Origin: a virus
DNA length: 39,330 bases
Direction: 5' to 3' (one strand)
Virus record (IMG/VR): IMGVR_UViG_3300012930_000020
Location: 1-39,330 of that record
Within the stretch, counting starts at the first letter, position 1. The number at the start of each line of letters is the position of its first letter. Below are positions 6,095-12,498 of the stretch, one piece after another. The notes under the pieces were generated by a model. The model ran no database searches. It was not told the origin of the DNA and worked only from the letters and a program-made list of their open reading frames with translations. The translations under genes and the position numbers were made by a program.

Positions 6095-7021
6095 ATGAAG
6101 CTACCTGCGTTTGTTCCCGACATCCATCATACACCAGCTGGGACGCCGTACCTCAAGGAGCCCGGAGTCGCCCTCGTGGCGATGCCGCGCTTCATGCCGG
6201 AGCAGGCGACTCAATTCGTCAAGAGCTTCGGCGACGTGTTCGACGCGGCCGACTATGAGGACGACTGGTACGAGAACGGAGAAGGTGGATACCGCAGCCC
6301 GGACCCAGGGGTTCAGAACCTCAAGGTCGACGATGGTGCGGCGCTGTGCAAGTTTGCTGGTCAGACCTGCTACCTGTCGTTCGGCGAGAAGCGGACCCGC
6401 AACAGCCCGGAGGAGGTGAAGCGCTACTTCGACAACATCAAGTCGTCTGGGCACGGCTCAGTGACTGAGCACGCCTACTACTCGATGGTCGTGTGGGGCG
6501 TCGACCGCGCGTTCTCCCACGAGCTGGTCCGGCACCGCGCCGGGTGGGCCTACAGCCAGCTCTCGCAGCGCTACGTCAGCGGAAGGACGCTCAGGTTCGT
6601 CGAGCGTCCCGAGTACCAGGACGACCCGAGGCTGCACGAGTCATTCGTGCGCTGGATCGACGACGCGAAGGAGGAGTACGACACCCGGGCGGCGCTGCTC
6701 GCGCAGAAGATGAGCGCGCAGCTCGTGGCGAGGACGCTGACCGAGAGGCGCAAGGCCGTCAACCAGGCCGCCAGGAACTGCCTGCCGAACGAGACCGAGA
6801 CCGCAGTCGTGCTCACCGGCAACGTCCGCGCGTGGCGGCACGTCCTGGAGATGCGTGCGTCCGTGAGCGCCGACGTCCCGATCTCGCAGGTCATGCTGCG
6901 TGCCTACGAGATCCTGAGAGAGGTGTCGCCTGTGATGTTCGACGACTACACGCGCCACGACGCCGGAGCCAACAACGCAGGCGACAGGCAGCACCTGACC
7001 ACGCTGTACCGGAAGGTGTGA
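6095..7021 (+). CDS. thyX: flavin-dependent thymidylate synthase
   Basis: ThyX converts dUMP to dTMP using FAD, NADPH and methylenetetrahydrofolate. The 308-residue protein shows the family signatures: GHGSVTEHA (about 128-136), the ThyX motif starting at Arg146-His147-Arg148 and running AGWAYSQLSQRYV, and the C-terminal block VRAWRHVLEMRAS...VPISQ. The classical motif is RHR-x7-S; here eight residues separate RHR from the Ser of LSQRY, one more than usual. An in-frame TTG 51 nt upstream is a weaker start; the ATG at 6095 follows an A-rich stretch. Together with Dcd it would supply dTMP for phage DNA synthesis. Confidence 0.95.
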   Translation: MKLPAFVPDIHHTPAGTPYLKEPGVALVAMPRFMPEQATQFVKSFGDVFDAADYEDDWYENGEGGYRSPDPGVQNLKVDDGAALCKFAGQTCYLSFGEKRTRNSPEEVKRYFDNIKSSGHGSVTEHAYYSMVVWGVDRAFSHELVRHRAGWAYSQLSQRYVSGRTLRFVERPEYQDDPRLHESFVRWIDDAKEEYDTRAALLAQKMSAQLVARTLTERRKAVNQAARNCLPNETETAVVLTGNVRAWRHVLEMRASVSADVPISQVMLRAYEILREVSPVMFDDYTRHDAGANNAGDRQHLTTLYRKV

Positions 7022-7068
7022 AGAGTGCACTTGCCTACAGCACGGCGGTCATGCTAGACGAGTTCTAA
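7018..7068 (+). CDS. possible 16-residue coupled peptide
   Basis: A GTG at 7018 overlaps the thyX stop as GTGA and opens a 16-codon frame (MKSALAYSTAVMLDEF) ending in TAA. Support is only the coupling junction. It may instead be part of a spacer before the next Shine-Dalgarno. Confidence 0.22.
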   Translation: MKSALAYSTAVMLDEF

Positions 7069-7082
7069 ACTCTGAGGACTGT

Positions 7083-7328
7083 ATGTCGATGACGATCACC
7101 AACAACCAGGAAGACTCGTCTGCCTGCCCGATCTGCCGAGAGCCTAACCTGACGCGGGTCAGCTGCGTCTACACGTCGTGCCGGTTCTCCGTCACGTCGT
7201 GTATGCGCTGCGACAAGGCTCAGGCGGTTGCGGCGTTCATGGCCGACCACGAGAAGGACTGCACCCAATGCCCGGCGGTCGTCACCGCGTCCCGGCCGGC
7301 GTTCGCGGCTCCGTCTCGAGCCGCGTAG
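7083..7328 (+). CDS. Cys-rich zinc-ribbon-like small protein
   Basis: 81 residues with CPICxxP near the N-terminus, CVYTSC, CMRC, and DCTQC further on, consistent with one or two zinc sites. The Ala/Pro tail looks disordered. GAGGA five bases before the ATG is a good ribosome site, so this gene is leadered. It is convergent with the lysis module: its TAG and the opposite gene's TAG sit back to back in a perfect 14-bp palindrome (7322-7335). Confidence 0.7.
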   Translation: MSMTITNNQEDSSACPICREPNLTRVSCVYTSCRFSVTSCMRCDKAQAVAAFMADHEKDCTQCPAVVTASRPAFAAPSRAA

Positions 7329-7335
7329 CTACGCG
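7322..7335. repeat. 14-bp perfect palindrome at convergent stop codons
   Basis: CGCGTAGCTACGCG holds the plus-strand TAG (7326-7328) and the minus-strand TAG (CTA at 7329-7331) of two convergent genes with no base between them. No T-run follows on either strand, so it is not a classical terminator. Confidence 0.6.
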
Positions 7336-8186
7336 TCCTGCTGAGCCGACCCCTTGAGGTCGTGGTCGAAGTACGTCAGCAGCGTGGTCCAGTCGAGACC
7401 GTTCGGTGCCCGACCGGCGATCGTGCCGACCGCGTCGTGGTTGACGTGGGCGATCAGGATCCCGTTGTTCCGCTGCGCGCCGTACCTCGCGACCGCCCGG
7501 GGCGTGACCCACACCAGCAGGCCCCACGTGTCGACCAGGAGCCCCTTCTCCGCGTCGTGGTCGACGACCGCTACGCAGTGGCCGTTCTCCAGGACCGGGT
7601 CGCCAGCGACGTCCCAGACATCGCCGTTCCTCTGCGGCATGCCGCCGGAGTTCAACCACTCGGCCGGGAGCGCCATCGACAGGTCGCACGCGCCGCTGGT
7701 GACGTGGTTGGCGAGCATCACCTCGTGCCAGTTGGTGGCGTTGACCGCGACCCACCCGACGTCCTTGCTGCCGTCAGCATAGCCTGACCTGACACCGTGG
7801 TCGGCGCTCACCGTAGGGTCGCAGCCGTTGTCGGTCTCTGGCTTACCTGGGATGTACCCGCCGATGACGCGGTACTCGTGCAGGAGCTGGTCATCGCGGT
7901 AGATGAACGCCCCTTCGCTCGACGCGTTTCCCGTGAGGACGCCGATGCGCCTCGCGCGAGCCGCGATCACGCAGTCGCCGAGCTGGTTGTTGAGGAACGT
8001 ACCCGCGAGCATCGCCTGGAACGAGCTCGACGTGTTCGCGGAGAAGGTCGTCCGGTTTGGGACCGTCAGGGTTCGGTCGCCGACGATGTGGCTCATCGCG
8101 AGCGCGTGGCGGAGGTGAAGGTGCTCGACTCGGCAGCCGCCGACGCGGACCTCCCGACCGAGGTGCGGGGCGAAGGTCGTCCTCAC
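7329..8186 (-). CDS. papain-like (C39-type) cysteine peptidase, probable lysis accessory
   Basis: 285 residues. The pattern NNQLGDCVIA (about residues 66-75) supplies a candidate nucleophilic Cys, and NGHCVAVVDHD...GLLVDTWGLLVWVT further on supplies His and the following strand block. This arrangement is typical of a phage/bacterial papain-fold peptidase group. It is the last gene of the minus-strand lysis group behind a holin-like gene and a muramidase, so a role in cleaving peptidoglycan cross-bridges is plausible, though a virion or immune-evasion protease is possible. The start is GTG at 8186 with a purine-rich stretch upstream. No signal peptide. Confidence 0.65.
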   Translation of the reverse strand: MRTTFAPHLGREVRVGGCRVEHLHLRHALAMSHIVGDRTLTVPNRTTFSANTSSSFQAMLAGTFLNNQLGDCVIAARARRIGVLTGNASSEGAFIYRDDQLLHEYRVIGGYIPGKPETDNGCDPTVSADHGVRSGYADGSKDVGWVAVNATNWHEVMLANHVTSGACDLSMALPAEWLNSGGMPQRNGDVWDVAGDPVLENGHCVAVVDHDAEKGLLVDTWGLLVWVTPRAVARYGAQRNNGILIAHVNHDAVGTIAGRAPNGLDWTTLLTYFDHDLKGSAQQDA

Positions 8187-8193
8187 GCTGACC

Positions 8194-8859
8194 TCACTTC
8201 CCAGCCGCGCGGCGGGCGGAGAGGACCTCGCGGGCGCGCTGCGGCAGCGTCGTCGCCGCGGGCGCGAGCACCCGCGGGAGCTCCTCTGAGCCCGACCCCG
8301 AGCCGGAACCAGCGCCAGGCTGCGACATGACCGCCTGCAGCGCGCAGTTGATCAGCTCGGACGCGTCGGTCACGGCGAGCGCCTCGACCGCCTGCAGGTA
8401 GTTTGGCTGCTCCAGCGCCACCAGCACGTCGCCGAGCACGCCGTTGTCGAGCACGCACTGCCCGGTCTTCAGGGCGACCTGGCCGGCGCGCACGCAGGCG
8501 AAGCTGAGGCCGAGTCCGAGGACGCCGACCACGACCAGCGTGCCGAGCCGGGCGAAGCCAGCCTGCGGGAGCTTGCGCATGTTGACCTCGTGCTCCATGG
8601 ACATCTTCTGCACCAGGACCGAGTGCTCGAGGCTCATCTTGCTCACCTGGAGCTGCGCCGCCGACGCGATCGCCTGCTTCTCCTTGCCGGCGTCCGCCCA
8701 CCCCTGTGCTCCGATGTAGGCGAGGAACGGCGAGACGAGGAGGAGGATCCGGGTCGGGTCGACGCTCCACCCCAGGTAGGCAGCGACGGCGCCGCCTCCG
8801 GTGAGGAGCGCGACGACGAACTTCTTGCTGAGCAGCAGGTCCTTCACGATCTTCGGCAT
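8194..8859 (-). CDS. holin-like membrane protein
   Basis: 221 residues with two close transmembrane helices (about 12-29 and 33-49), a soluble segment with a 10-residue near-repeat (KMSLEHSVLVQ / KMSMEHEVNMR), a third hydrophobic helix (about 101-120) and a GSGSGSGSEE linker before a Pro/Arg-rich tail. The N-terminal two-helix unit resembles phage holins, and the gene sits with a muramidase, hence the call; the long C-terminus is unusual for a holin. The ATG at 8859 lies 6-7 nt after a -10 element, so I prefer it over the TTG at 8895, which forms the -35. Confidence 0.6.
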   Translation of the reverse strand: MPKIVKDLLLSKKFVVALLTGGGAVAAYLGWSVDPTRILLLVSPFLAYIGAQGWADAGKEKQAIASAAQLQVSKMSLEHSVLVQKMSMEHEVNMRKLPQAGFARLGTLVVVGVLGLGLSFACVRAGQVALKTGQCVLDNGVLGDVLVALEQPNYLQAVEALAVTDASELINCALQAVMSQPGAGSGSGSGSEELPRVLAPAATTLPQRAREVLSARRAAGK

Positions 8860-8895
8860 GCCAGCAAGATATGCAGAATGTTCATGATGCGTCAA
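8857..8895 (-). promoter_or_regulatory. leaderless minus-strand promoter of the holin-like gene
   Basis: Read on the minus strand: TTGACG (8895-8890), 17 nt, ATATCT (8872-8867; TATCTT if the spacer is 18), then 6-7 nt to the ATG. The geometry equals the plus-strand start-associated promoters, without GTCACCA. Confidence 0.55.
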
Positions 8896-8910
8896 GTGAA
8901 GTAACTTGAC
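8891..8910. promoter_or_regulatory. perfect palindrome (operator) in divergent promoter
   Basis: GTCAAGT (8891-8897), six bases, ACTTGAC (8904-8910) form a perfect 7-bp inverted repeat. The left arm overlaps the minus-strand -35 (8890-8895); the right arm overlaps TAACTT (8902-8907), which lies 8 nt before the ATG of the plus-strand gene. A single dimeric protein bound here would block both directions. Confidence 0.6.
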
Positions 8911-8915
8911 CTACG

Positions 8916-9254
8916 ATGAATGATAAAACCACAGACATCAGCGAGTACGTCGGACACCTGTACGTGAGCAGCAACGGGCAGCTAGTCGTCGACAAGCACG
9001 TGTCAGATGCGGAACACCTCCTGGCAAGCTCGGACCAGGGGTCGCAGCCACTCTACGGCTGCAGGATGTACATCGACGACCTGATACCAGAAGAGTGGAG
9101 GAACAAGCCTGTGAAGCTCACCGTGTTCAAGAACAGGATCACTGATCAAGAAGTCATACCGACGTTCACGCTGGGTATCATGATCACGCGGGTATGCTCT
9201 TCTGCATCGACGACCTCATCACCGGAAGTCCTCCAGGTAGAACCATCGCCGTGA
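8916..9254 (+). CDS. hypothetical protein embedded in the lysis region
   Basis: 112 residues, more AT-rich than its neighbours (start atgaatgataaaacc), with a strand-rich middle (VGHLYVSSNGQLVVDKHVSD; KPVKLTVFKNRI). It is the only plus-strand gene between the holin-like and muramidase genes, and its last 71 nt lie antisense to the muramidase 3' end. It could be a regulator or anti-holin because of its position, but the sequence shows no such motif. The C-terminal 20 residues are Ser/Thr-rich and may not be functional. Confidence 0.5.
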   Translation: MNDKTTDISEYVGHLYVSSNGQLVVDKHVSDAEHLLASSDQGSQPLYGCRMYIDDLIPEEWRNKPVKLTVFKNRITDQEVIPTFTLGIMITRVCSSASTTSSPEVLQVEPSP

Positions 9255-9960
9255 TGTCGATCGGCCCGAACCCCGGAGCCTCGCGCGGGTAGTTCTTCAG
9301 GTACGACTCCCCGTCGCCGTCGTACTGCCACCCGAGCAGGTGGGCGGGGTCGGTCCCAGTCTCGGCGATCACGTCGATGGTCAGGTGCGGCCCGTACAGG
9401 GCGATCACGCTGCGCCCGCAGCCGAGCAGGTTGATCGGCGCGCCGGCTGTGTGGATCCCGAGCGCGCGCAAGAGCTCACCACCGTAGAGCGTCGGCTTCC
9501 AGCCGGAGAGCTGCTCGTACCGCGCCACCCACGCGCCGACGCCGTCGAACACCTGCTGCGCGCTCGGGATGCTGCGCTGGCCTCCGCGCTCGACGTCCAC
9601 CATCGCCCAGAGTGTACCGGGGTGCTCACTGCCGATCTGATCCATCATCTTCCAGAAGAAGTCGGCCTGCGTCCGCGGCTCCTGGTTGAGGTCGAGGAAG
9701 TGGTAGTAGCCGTCCCAGAAGTCGCCGGAGCTCGACCTGCCTGCGTACCTCGGGTGGTTGACGATGGTCGTGCGGTAGTGCAGCGCCCGCTCCGTCTCCT
9801 CGTGGTACGTGCCCTGCGTCAGCTTGTGGACGAAGCCGTGCCACGGCGGTCCGGCGTCCATCAGCGCCTGTACGTCGCCGAGACCGTCTCCGACGTACGT
9901 GTCCACGATGAGCGGGTCTAGGGGTATTGTCTGTGATGGTCCTGGTCTGGTGGTCGCCAT
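9184..9960 (-). CDS. GH25-type muramidase (endolysin)
   Basis: 258 residues. Family 25 glycosyl hydrolases cleave the MurNAc-GlcNAc bond. The sequence follows the GH25 order: an N-terminal Asp strand (LIVDTYVGDG), HGFVHKLTQGTYH (about 42-54), GYYHFLD, LWAMVDVE with the catalytic-type D-x-E, a helix ending in GAWVARYEQLSG, WKPTLYGG, and LGWQYDGDG near the end. No signal peptide or cell-wall-binding repeats, so a holin is needed; the nearby membrane protein could serve. I chose ATG 9960 because TAGCTT lies 7 nt before it (leaderless pattern); a TTG nine bases earlier is the alternative. Confidence 0.8.
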   Translation of the reverse strand: MATTRPGPSQTIPLDPLIVDTYVGDGLGDVQALMDAGPPWHGFVHKLTQGTYHEETERALHYRTTIVNHPRYAGRSSSGDFWDGYYHFLDLNQEPRTQADFFWKMMDQIGSEHPGTLWAMVDVERGGQRSIPSAQQVFDGVGAWVARYEQLSGWKPTLYGGELLRALGIHTAGAPINLLGCGRSVIALYGPHLTIDVIAETGTDPAHLLGWQYDGDGESYLKNYPREAPGFGPIDITAMVLPGGLPVMRSSMQKSIPA

Positions 9961-10020
9961 GGCTGTCAAGCTACACGAACTCGCTGCGCGGATGGACCAG
10001 GTTCTCCGTCGGTAACCCAG

Positions 10021-10039
10021 TAGTGTCGGATGGACACTA
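10021..10039. promoter_or_regulatory. operator-like 19-bp palindrome, copy A
   Basis: TAGTGTC-GGATG-GACACTA is a perfect 7-bp inverted repeat. A near copy (16 of 19 bases identical) lies at 5396-5414. It is upstream of the muramidase gene on its strand. Confidence 0.5.
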
Positions 10040-10056
10040 TCGGACTCTATGGTTGA

Positions 10057-10082
10057 CTAACCGTGTCCTAACCGTGTACTAA
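10057..10082. repeat. 11-bp iterons
   Basis: CTAACCGTGT occurs at 10057-10066 and 10068-10077, and CTAA again at 10079-10082, giving an exact 11-bp period, close to one helical turn. Tandem binding sites for a repressor or replication initiator would look like this. Confidence 0.55.
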
Positions 10083-10379
10083 GCAGAAGCGACTCGGATC
10101 GAACCAGGACCAGCGAGGTGGACCAGGTAGCCGGGTGCCGAAGCGCGATAGGTTCGCCCGCCTCGGGAGGCGGAGCGGAGCCGAAGACGGTCCCTGAAGG
10201 CCCCGTCTGGTGGTGATGGTGTGGATAGCTGTGCTCGTCCGGATCCGGATCGACGAGGATCGGTGGGTCTCTAGGGGATCGACTGGAGGTGATGGTGTGG
10301 AGAGGTCCGTGGACGGTGATCAGCTGGGATCGATCCTGCCGTGCTCGCCGCGCCTGGTTGGTCCGGGAGGACCTGGTTG

Positions 10380-10415
10380 TTGACACTGTCACCAGGTAGT
10401 GGTACGGTCGGCCGC
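10380..10415 (+). promoter_or_regulatory. start-associated leaderless promoter, copy 6
   Basis: TTGACA (10380-10385), a 17-nt spacer ctGTCACCA-ggta-GTGg, TACGGT (10403-10408), then 7 nt to the ATG at 10416. It is the copy with the best -10 and lies about 7 kb from the others. Confidence 0.8.
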
Positions 10416-10739
10416 ATGATCATGTTCCTGGCGATCTGCTACGTCACCCCAGCCCTGGCCGTCGGCGGGGTCTCGCTGCTGTTCTTCGAGGACGTGGAGT
10501 GGCTGCCCGAGGGTGGTCTACCGGCCGTGCTGTTCCTCTGCGGGCTGTTCTGGCCGGTCACGATCACCACGTCGCTGGTCGTCGTCCTCGTCTTCTGCGC
10601 TCGCCGGGTCGGCGGCGGGTTCGCCGTGCTCTGGAGAGCTCTCCGCGACCGGAGGTCGAGGGCTGCGGCGGAGGCTCAGGTCGCGCGGGACCAGTTATTG
10701 CCGAGCGCGAGGGTCGCGCGGGATCGCCGGGCTTCGTGA
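10416..10739 (+). CDS. two-helix membrane protein
   Basis: 107 residues: TM1 at about 3-22 (FLAICYVTPALAVGGVSLLF), an acidic loop (FEDVEWLPEGG), TM2 at about 37-60 (LCGLFWPVTITTSLVVVLVF), then a strongly basic helical tail (RRSRAAAEAQVARDQ). The layout would also suit a holin or membrane-depolarising protein, but its location with another membrane gene and away from the muramidase leaves the role open. Leaderless start after promoter copy 6. Confidence 0.7.
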   Translation: MIMFLAICYVTPALAVGGVSLLFFEDVEWLPEGGLPAVLFLCGLFWPVTITTSLVVVLVFCARRVGGGFAVLWRALRDRRSRAAAEAQVARDQLLPSARVARDRRAS

Positions 10740-10981
10740 CCGCGATCCTCGCGTCTGACGTCCGGCCGAGGTGGGTCAAGTGGGTGGTTCCTCGTCGTGG
10801 TGACGAGTTGCGGGTGGTGGTATCGGTCTGCTGGTACCTCCTCAGCCTCGTCGTGTACTGCGTCAACCTCATCGAGTACGGTTTAACGTCAAGGCCGATC
10901 GATCACGGGTGGTTAGCGGTCTCGAACCTCGCGTTCATGGGTTGGTTGTTCCTCTGTGGTCAACTGCATCGTCGTCGGTGA
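10736..10981 (+). CDS. small membrane protein, coupled
   Basis: 81 residues. The GTG overlaps the upstream stop (GTGA). Two hydrophobic helices, about 28-46 (VVSVCWYLLSLVVYCVNLIE) and 57-76 (WLAVSNLAFMGWLFLCGQL), are preceded by a basic cytoplasmic-type N-terminus. Paired with the upstream membrane protein it may form a hetero-oligomer, such as an exclusion or holin/antiholin pair; this is inference. Confidence 0.65.
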   Translation: MTAILASDVRPRWVKWVVPRRGDELRVVVSVCWYLLSLVVYCVNLIEYGLTSRPIDHGWLAVSNLAFMGWLFLCGQLHRRR

Positions 10982-10991
10982 GCATGTACAA

Positions 10992-11064
10992 CGATCTGTA
11001 GCTCAACGGACAGAGCAGTGGATTTCTACTCCACGGGTTGTAGGTTCGATTCCTACCAGATCGA
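10992..11064 (+). tRNA. tRNA-Arg (anticodon UCU)
   Basis: The cloverleaf is complete: acceptor CGATCTG/CAGATCG (7 bp), D stem GCTC/GAGC, anticodon stem GTGGA/TCCAC with loop TTTCTAC (anticodon TCT), 5-nt variable loop, T stem GTAGG/CCTAC with loop TTCGATT, discriminator A at 11064. CCA is not encoded (CGA follows). It reads AGA and by wobble AGG. AGG is used very often in the phage genes, including tandem AGG-AGG, so the tRNA fits codon supply for the phage. Confidence 0.95.
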
Positions 11065-11109
11065 CGATTGCGTCAAACACACGAATCGTCGCTCGACAGT
11101 ACCTACGAC

Positions 11110-11141
11110 CGTGACCCGTCGTTTTCGCCTGATCGGTCACG
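11110..11141. promoter_or_regulatory. 7-bp inverted repeat upstream of a promoter
   Basis: CGTGACC (11110-11116) and GGTCACG (11135-11141) are perfectly complementary with an 18-nt loop, 6 nt before the -35 at 11148. It could be an operator or the end of the tRNA transcript; no U-tract follows. Confidence 0.35.
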
Positions 11142-11147
11142 AGGGGC

Positions 11148-11186
11148 TTGACTGGCGGCGGGCGGTTTGTGCTAGCCTAACGCCAC
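11148..11186 (+). promoter_or_regulatory. leaderless-type promoter
   Basis: TTGACT (11148-11153) and TAGCCT (11173-11178) are 19 nt apart, and the ATG follows 8 nt later. The spacing is long, so this is weaker than the repeated class. Confidence 0.4.
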
Positions 11187-11624
11187 ATGAGCATCTTCGT
11201 CAGGGTGGGTGCCGAGACGGTCTGCGTCGATGGCCCGGGCGGCGACGTGTTCGGGACGTCGCCGAGGTTAGCGGTGCCATACGAGATCCTCGACCGCGAG
11301 GTTGAGAACTCACTCGCGCGCCAGCGCAGGGAGTCCTGGCTGCGCGGACCGCTGGGTGTGTCTGCACCAGCCTGCGTCGAGGAAATGCGGCGTCACGTGG
11401 AGACAATTGCCGTCGCGATGGGGTTCTACGTTGCCGACGTGGCCACCGATGACCACGTCACCACGTTCTACGTGAGCCATGGGTCGGATCGTTCACGCAG
11501 CGGGCGGGTTCTGGTGAATAACAACGTCGCCACATCGTGGTGCCCGCTGCGCGACGCGAGAGTCGGGGAGGCCCTCGGCGTGCTGCTTCACACGGACCGC
11601 ACCGTTACCTCGGTCGGCCTGTGA
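11187..11624 (+). CDS. hypothetical protein
   Basis: 145 residues, mixed alpha/beta (MSIFVRVGAETVCVDGPGGD; VETIAVAMGFYVADVATDDH), no recognised motif. Its 3' part contains a degenerate copy of the start-associated spacer motif (about 11519-11540) that is not followed by a start codon. It heads a coupled chain that leads into dCTP deaminase, so a link to nucleotide metabolism is possible but unproven. Confidence 0.65.
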   Translation: MSIFVRVGAETVCVDGPGGDVFGTSPRLAVPYEILDREVENSLARQRRESWLRGPLGVSAPACVEEMRRHVETIAVAMGFYVADVATDDHVTTFYVSHGSDRSRSGRVLVNNNVATSWCPLRDARVGEALGVLLHTDRTVTSVGL

Positions 11625-12121
11625 CCGGGCTCGACGAGCTCGAGGCTGCCTCGGCGCGGGCGAACCAGCTCTGGTACATCGCGCACCCGGTCCATCCGAC
11701 CGCGGAGGAGGTCGACGATCGCATGCGTCGGCTCCGGGGCTACGTGGGTGGTTCACCGGGCGACCGCGAGGCTCGCGAGGTCATGGTGGAGGTCATCCGC
11801 GCCAACCTCGAGAACGCGAAGTCGTGGCTGGCGTGGCTGACCACGCGGTACCCGGAGGTGACGTTCATCGCACCGTGGATCGCGGCGATCGAGAGCGGGG
11901 CGGACGACGACCTCGTGCCGGAGCAGCGCGAGCGCGGCCTGCGCGACTGCTGCCGGACGGTCAGCGTGTGCTGCGGGATCATCCACGTCGGCGGCCGGGT
12001 GTCGAGCGGGATGTTGGCCGAGGCCGCGCACGCCGACCACGTGGTGGACCTGACGTACCTCGGGCGACTGCCTCCCGAGGTGGACCCTGTGATCGGAACC
12101 GATCCGAGGTGTGACCGATGA
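11621..12121 (+). CDS. DUF4406 / nucleoside 2-deoxyribosyltransferase-like protein
   Basis: 166 residues, GTG start overlapping the previous stop. After a helical N-terminus it shows the Rossmann-like layout of this superfamily: ANLENAKSWLAWL, VTFIAPWIAAIESG, a CCGIIHVGGRVSSGM loop (about 119-133), an acidic residue and AHADHVVDLTYLG-RLPPE at the end. In phages such proteins are taken to act on deoxynucleosides or nucleotide-sugar bonds. The family call rests on pattern recognition. The neighbours downstream (MazG-like, dCTP deaminase) support a nucleotide role. Confidence 0.55.
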   Translation: MTGLDELEAASARANQLWYIAHPVHPTAEEVDDRMRRLRGYVGGSPGDREAREVMVEVIRANLENAKSWLAWLTTRYPEVTFIAPWIAAIESGADDDLVPEQRERGLRDCCRTVSVCCGIIHVGGRVSSGMLAEAAHADHVVDLTYLGRLPPEVDPVIGTDPRCDR

Positions 12122-12498
12122 CGAGCATCACCGACCAGCCTGCCCCGACGCCGCGCCCGGACCTCATCCCGGTCTGGGACCACGTGGTCATGGACTTCCG
12201 GCTGCGCTTCGAGGACGCGCTCGACGGAGTCGACGACGACAACAAGGACGTCGCGTGGCAGGTGCTCAACGACATGCGGGAGCGCGACGAGCTCGGCCGG
12301 GCGCGGTACGGGACCCCACTCACGACCAACAACGGTCGTGACCCGCTCGTCGACGCGTACCAGGAGATGCTCGACGGTGTCGCATACCTGAAGGCGGCCT
12401 GGCTCGAGGGTCAACCTGTACGGTACCTCTACTACAAACAGATCGACGGCCTGATCGTGCTCCGCAGGTTCATCCTGGCGCGCGAGGGCTCGAAGTGA
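12118..12498 (+). CDS. MazG-like / dNTP pyrophosphohydrolase-like protein
   Basis: 126 residues, ATG overlapping the upstream stop. The centre has RARYGTPLTTNNGRDPLVDA-YQEMLDGVAYLKAAW, a block shared by phage all-alpha NTP pyrophosphatase-like proteins (RyGtpL..nnGRD.l.DayqE.lD...Yl). The E-x-x-x-D pair in YQEMLDG would bind metal in such enzymes. The MazG metal site is not completely traceable, so the exact activity is uncertain. Next to dCTP deaminase and a deoxyribosyltransferase-like gene it fits dNTP-pool remodelling. Confidence 0.55.
   Translation: MTSITDQPAPTPRPDLIPVWDHVVMDFRLRFEDALDGVDDDNKDVAWQVLNDMRERDELGRARYGTPLTTNNGRDPLVDAYQEMLDGVAYLKAAWLEGQPVRYLYYKQIDGLIVLRRFILAREGSK

Larger units (their letters stand above)
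9961..10415. other. gene-poor divergent control region
   Basis: No convincing gene lies in these 455 nt between the lysis operon and the rightward genes. They hold a 19-bp palindrome, phased 11-bp iterons, a GC hairpin CCGCCT-CGGG-AGGCGG (10158-10173), a second stem AGACGG/CCGTCT (10185-10208), two near-identical segments around ggtgatggtgtgga (about 10212 and 10286) and promoter copy 6. A 55-codon ATG frame at 10216-10383 is open but poorly biased. This may be an origin, an immunity control region or the source of a structured RNA. Confidence 0.55.

Noticed and set aside
10057-10392. A 111-codon minus-strand frame in the control region
   Set aside because: Ser/Thr/Arg/Pro low-complexity translation, no ribosome site, and it runs through the iterons and promoter copy 6.
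11519-11540. A degenerate copy of the GTCACCA-N4-GTG spacer motif
   Set aside because: It lacks the TTG of the -35 and has no start codon after it, and it lies inside a gene with good codon bias. Probably chance or relic.
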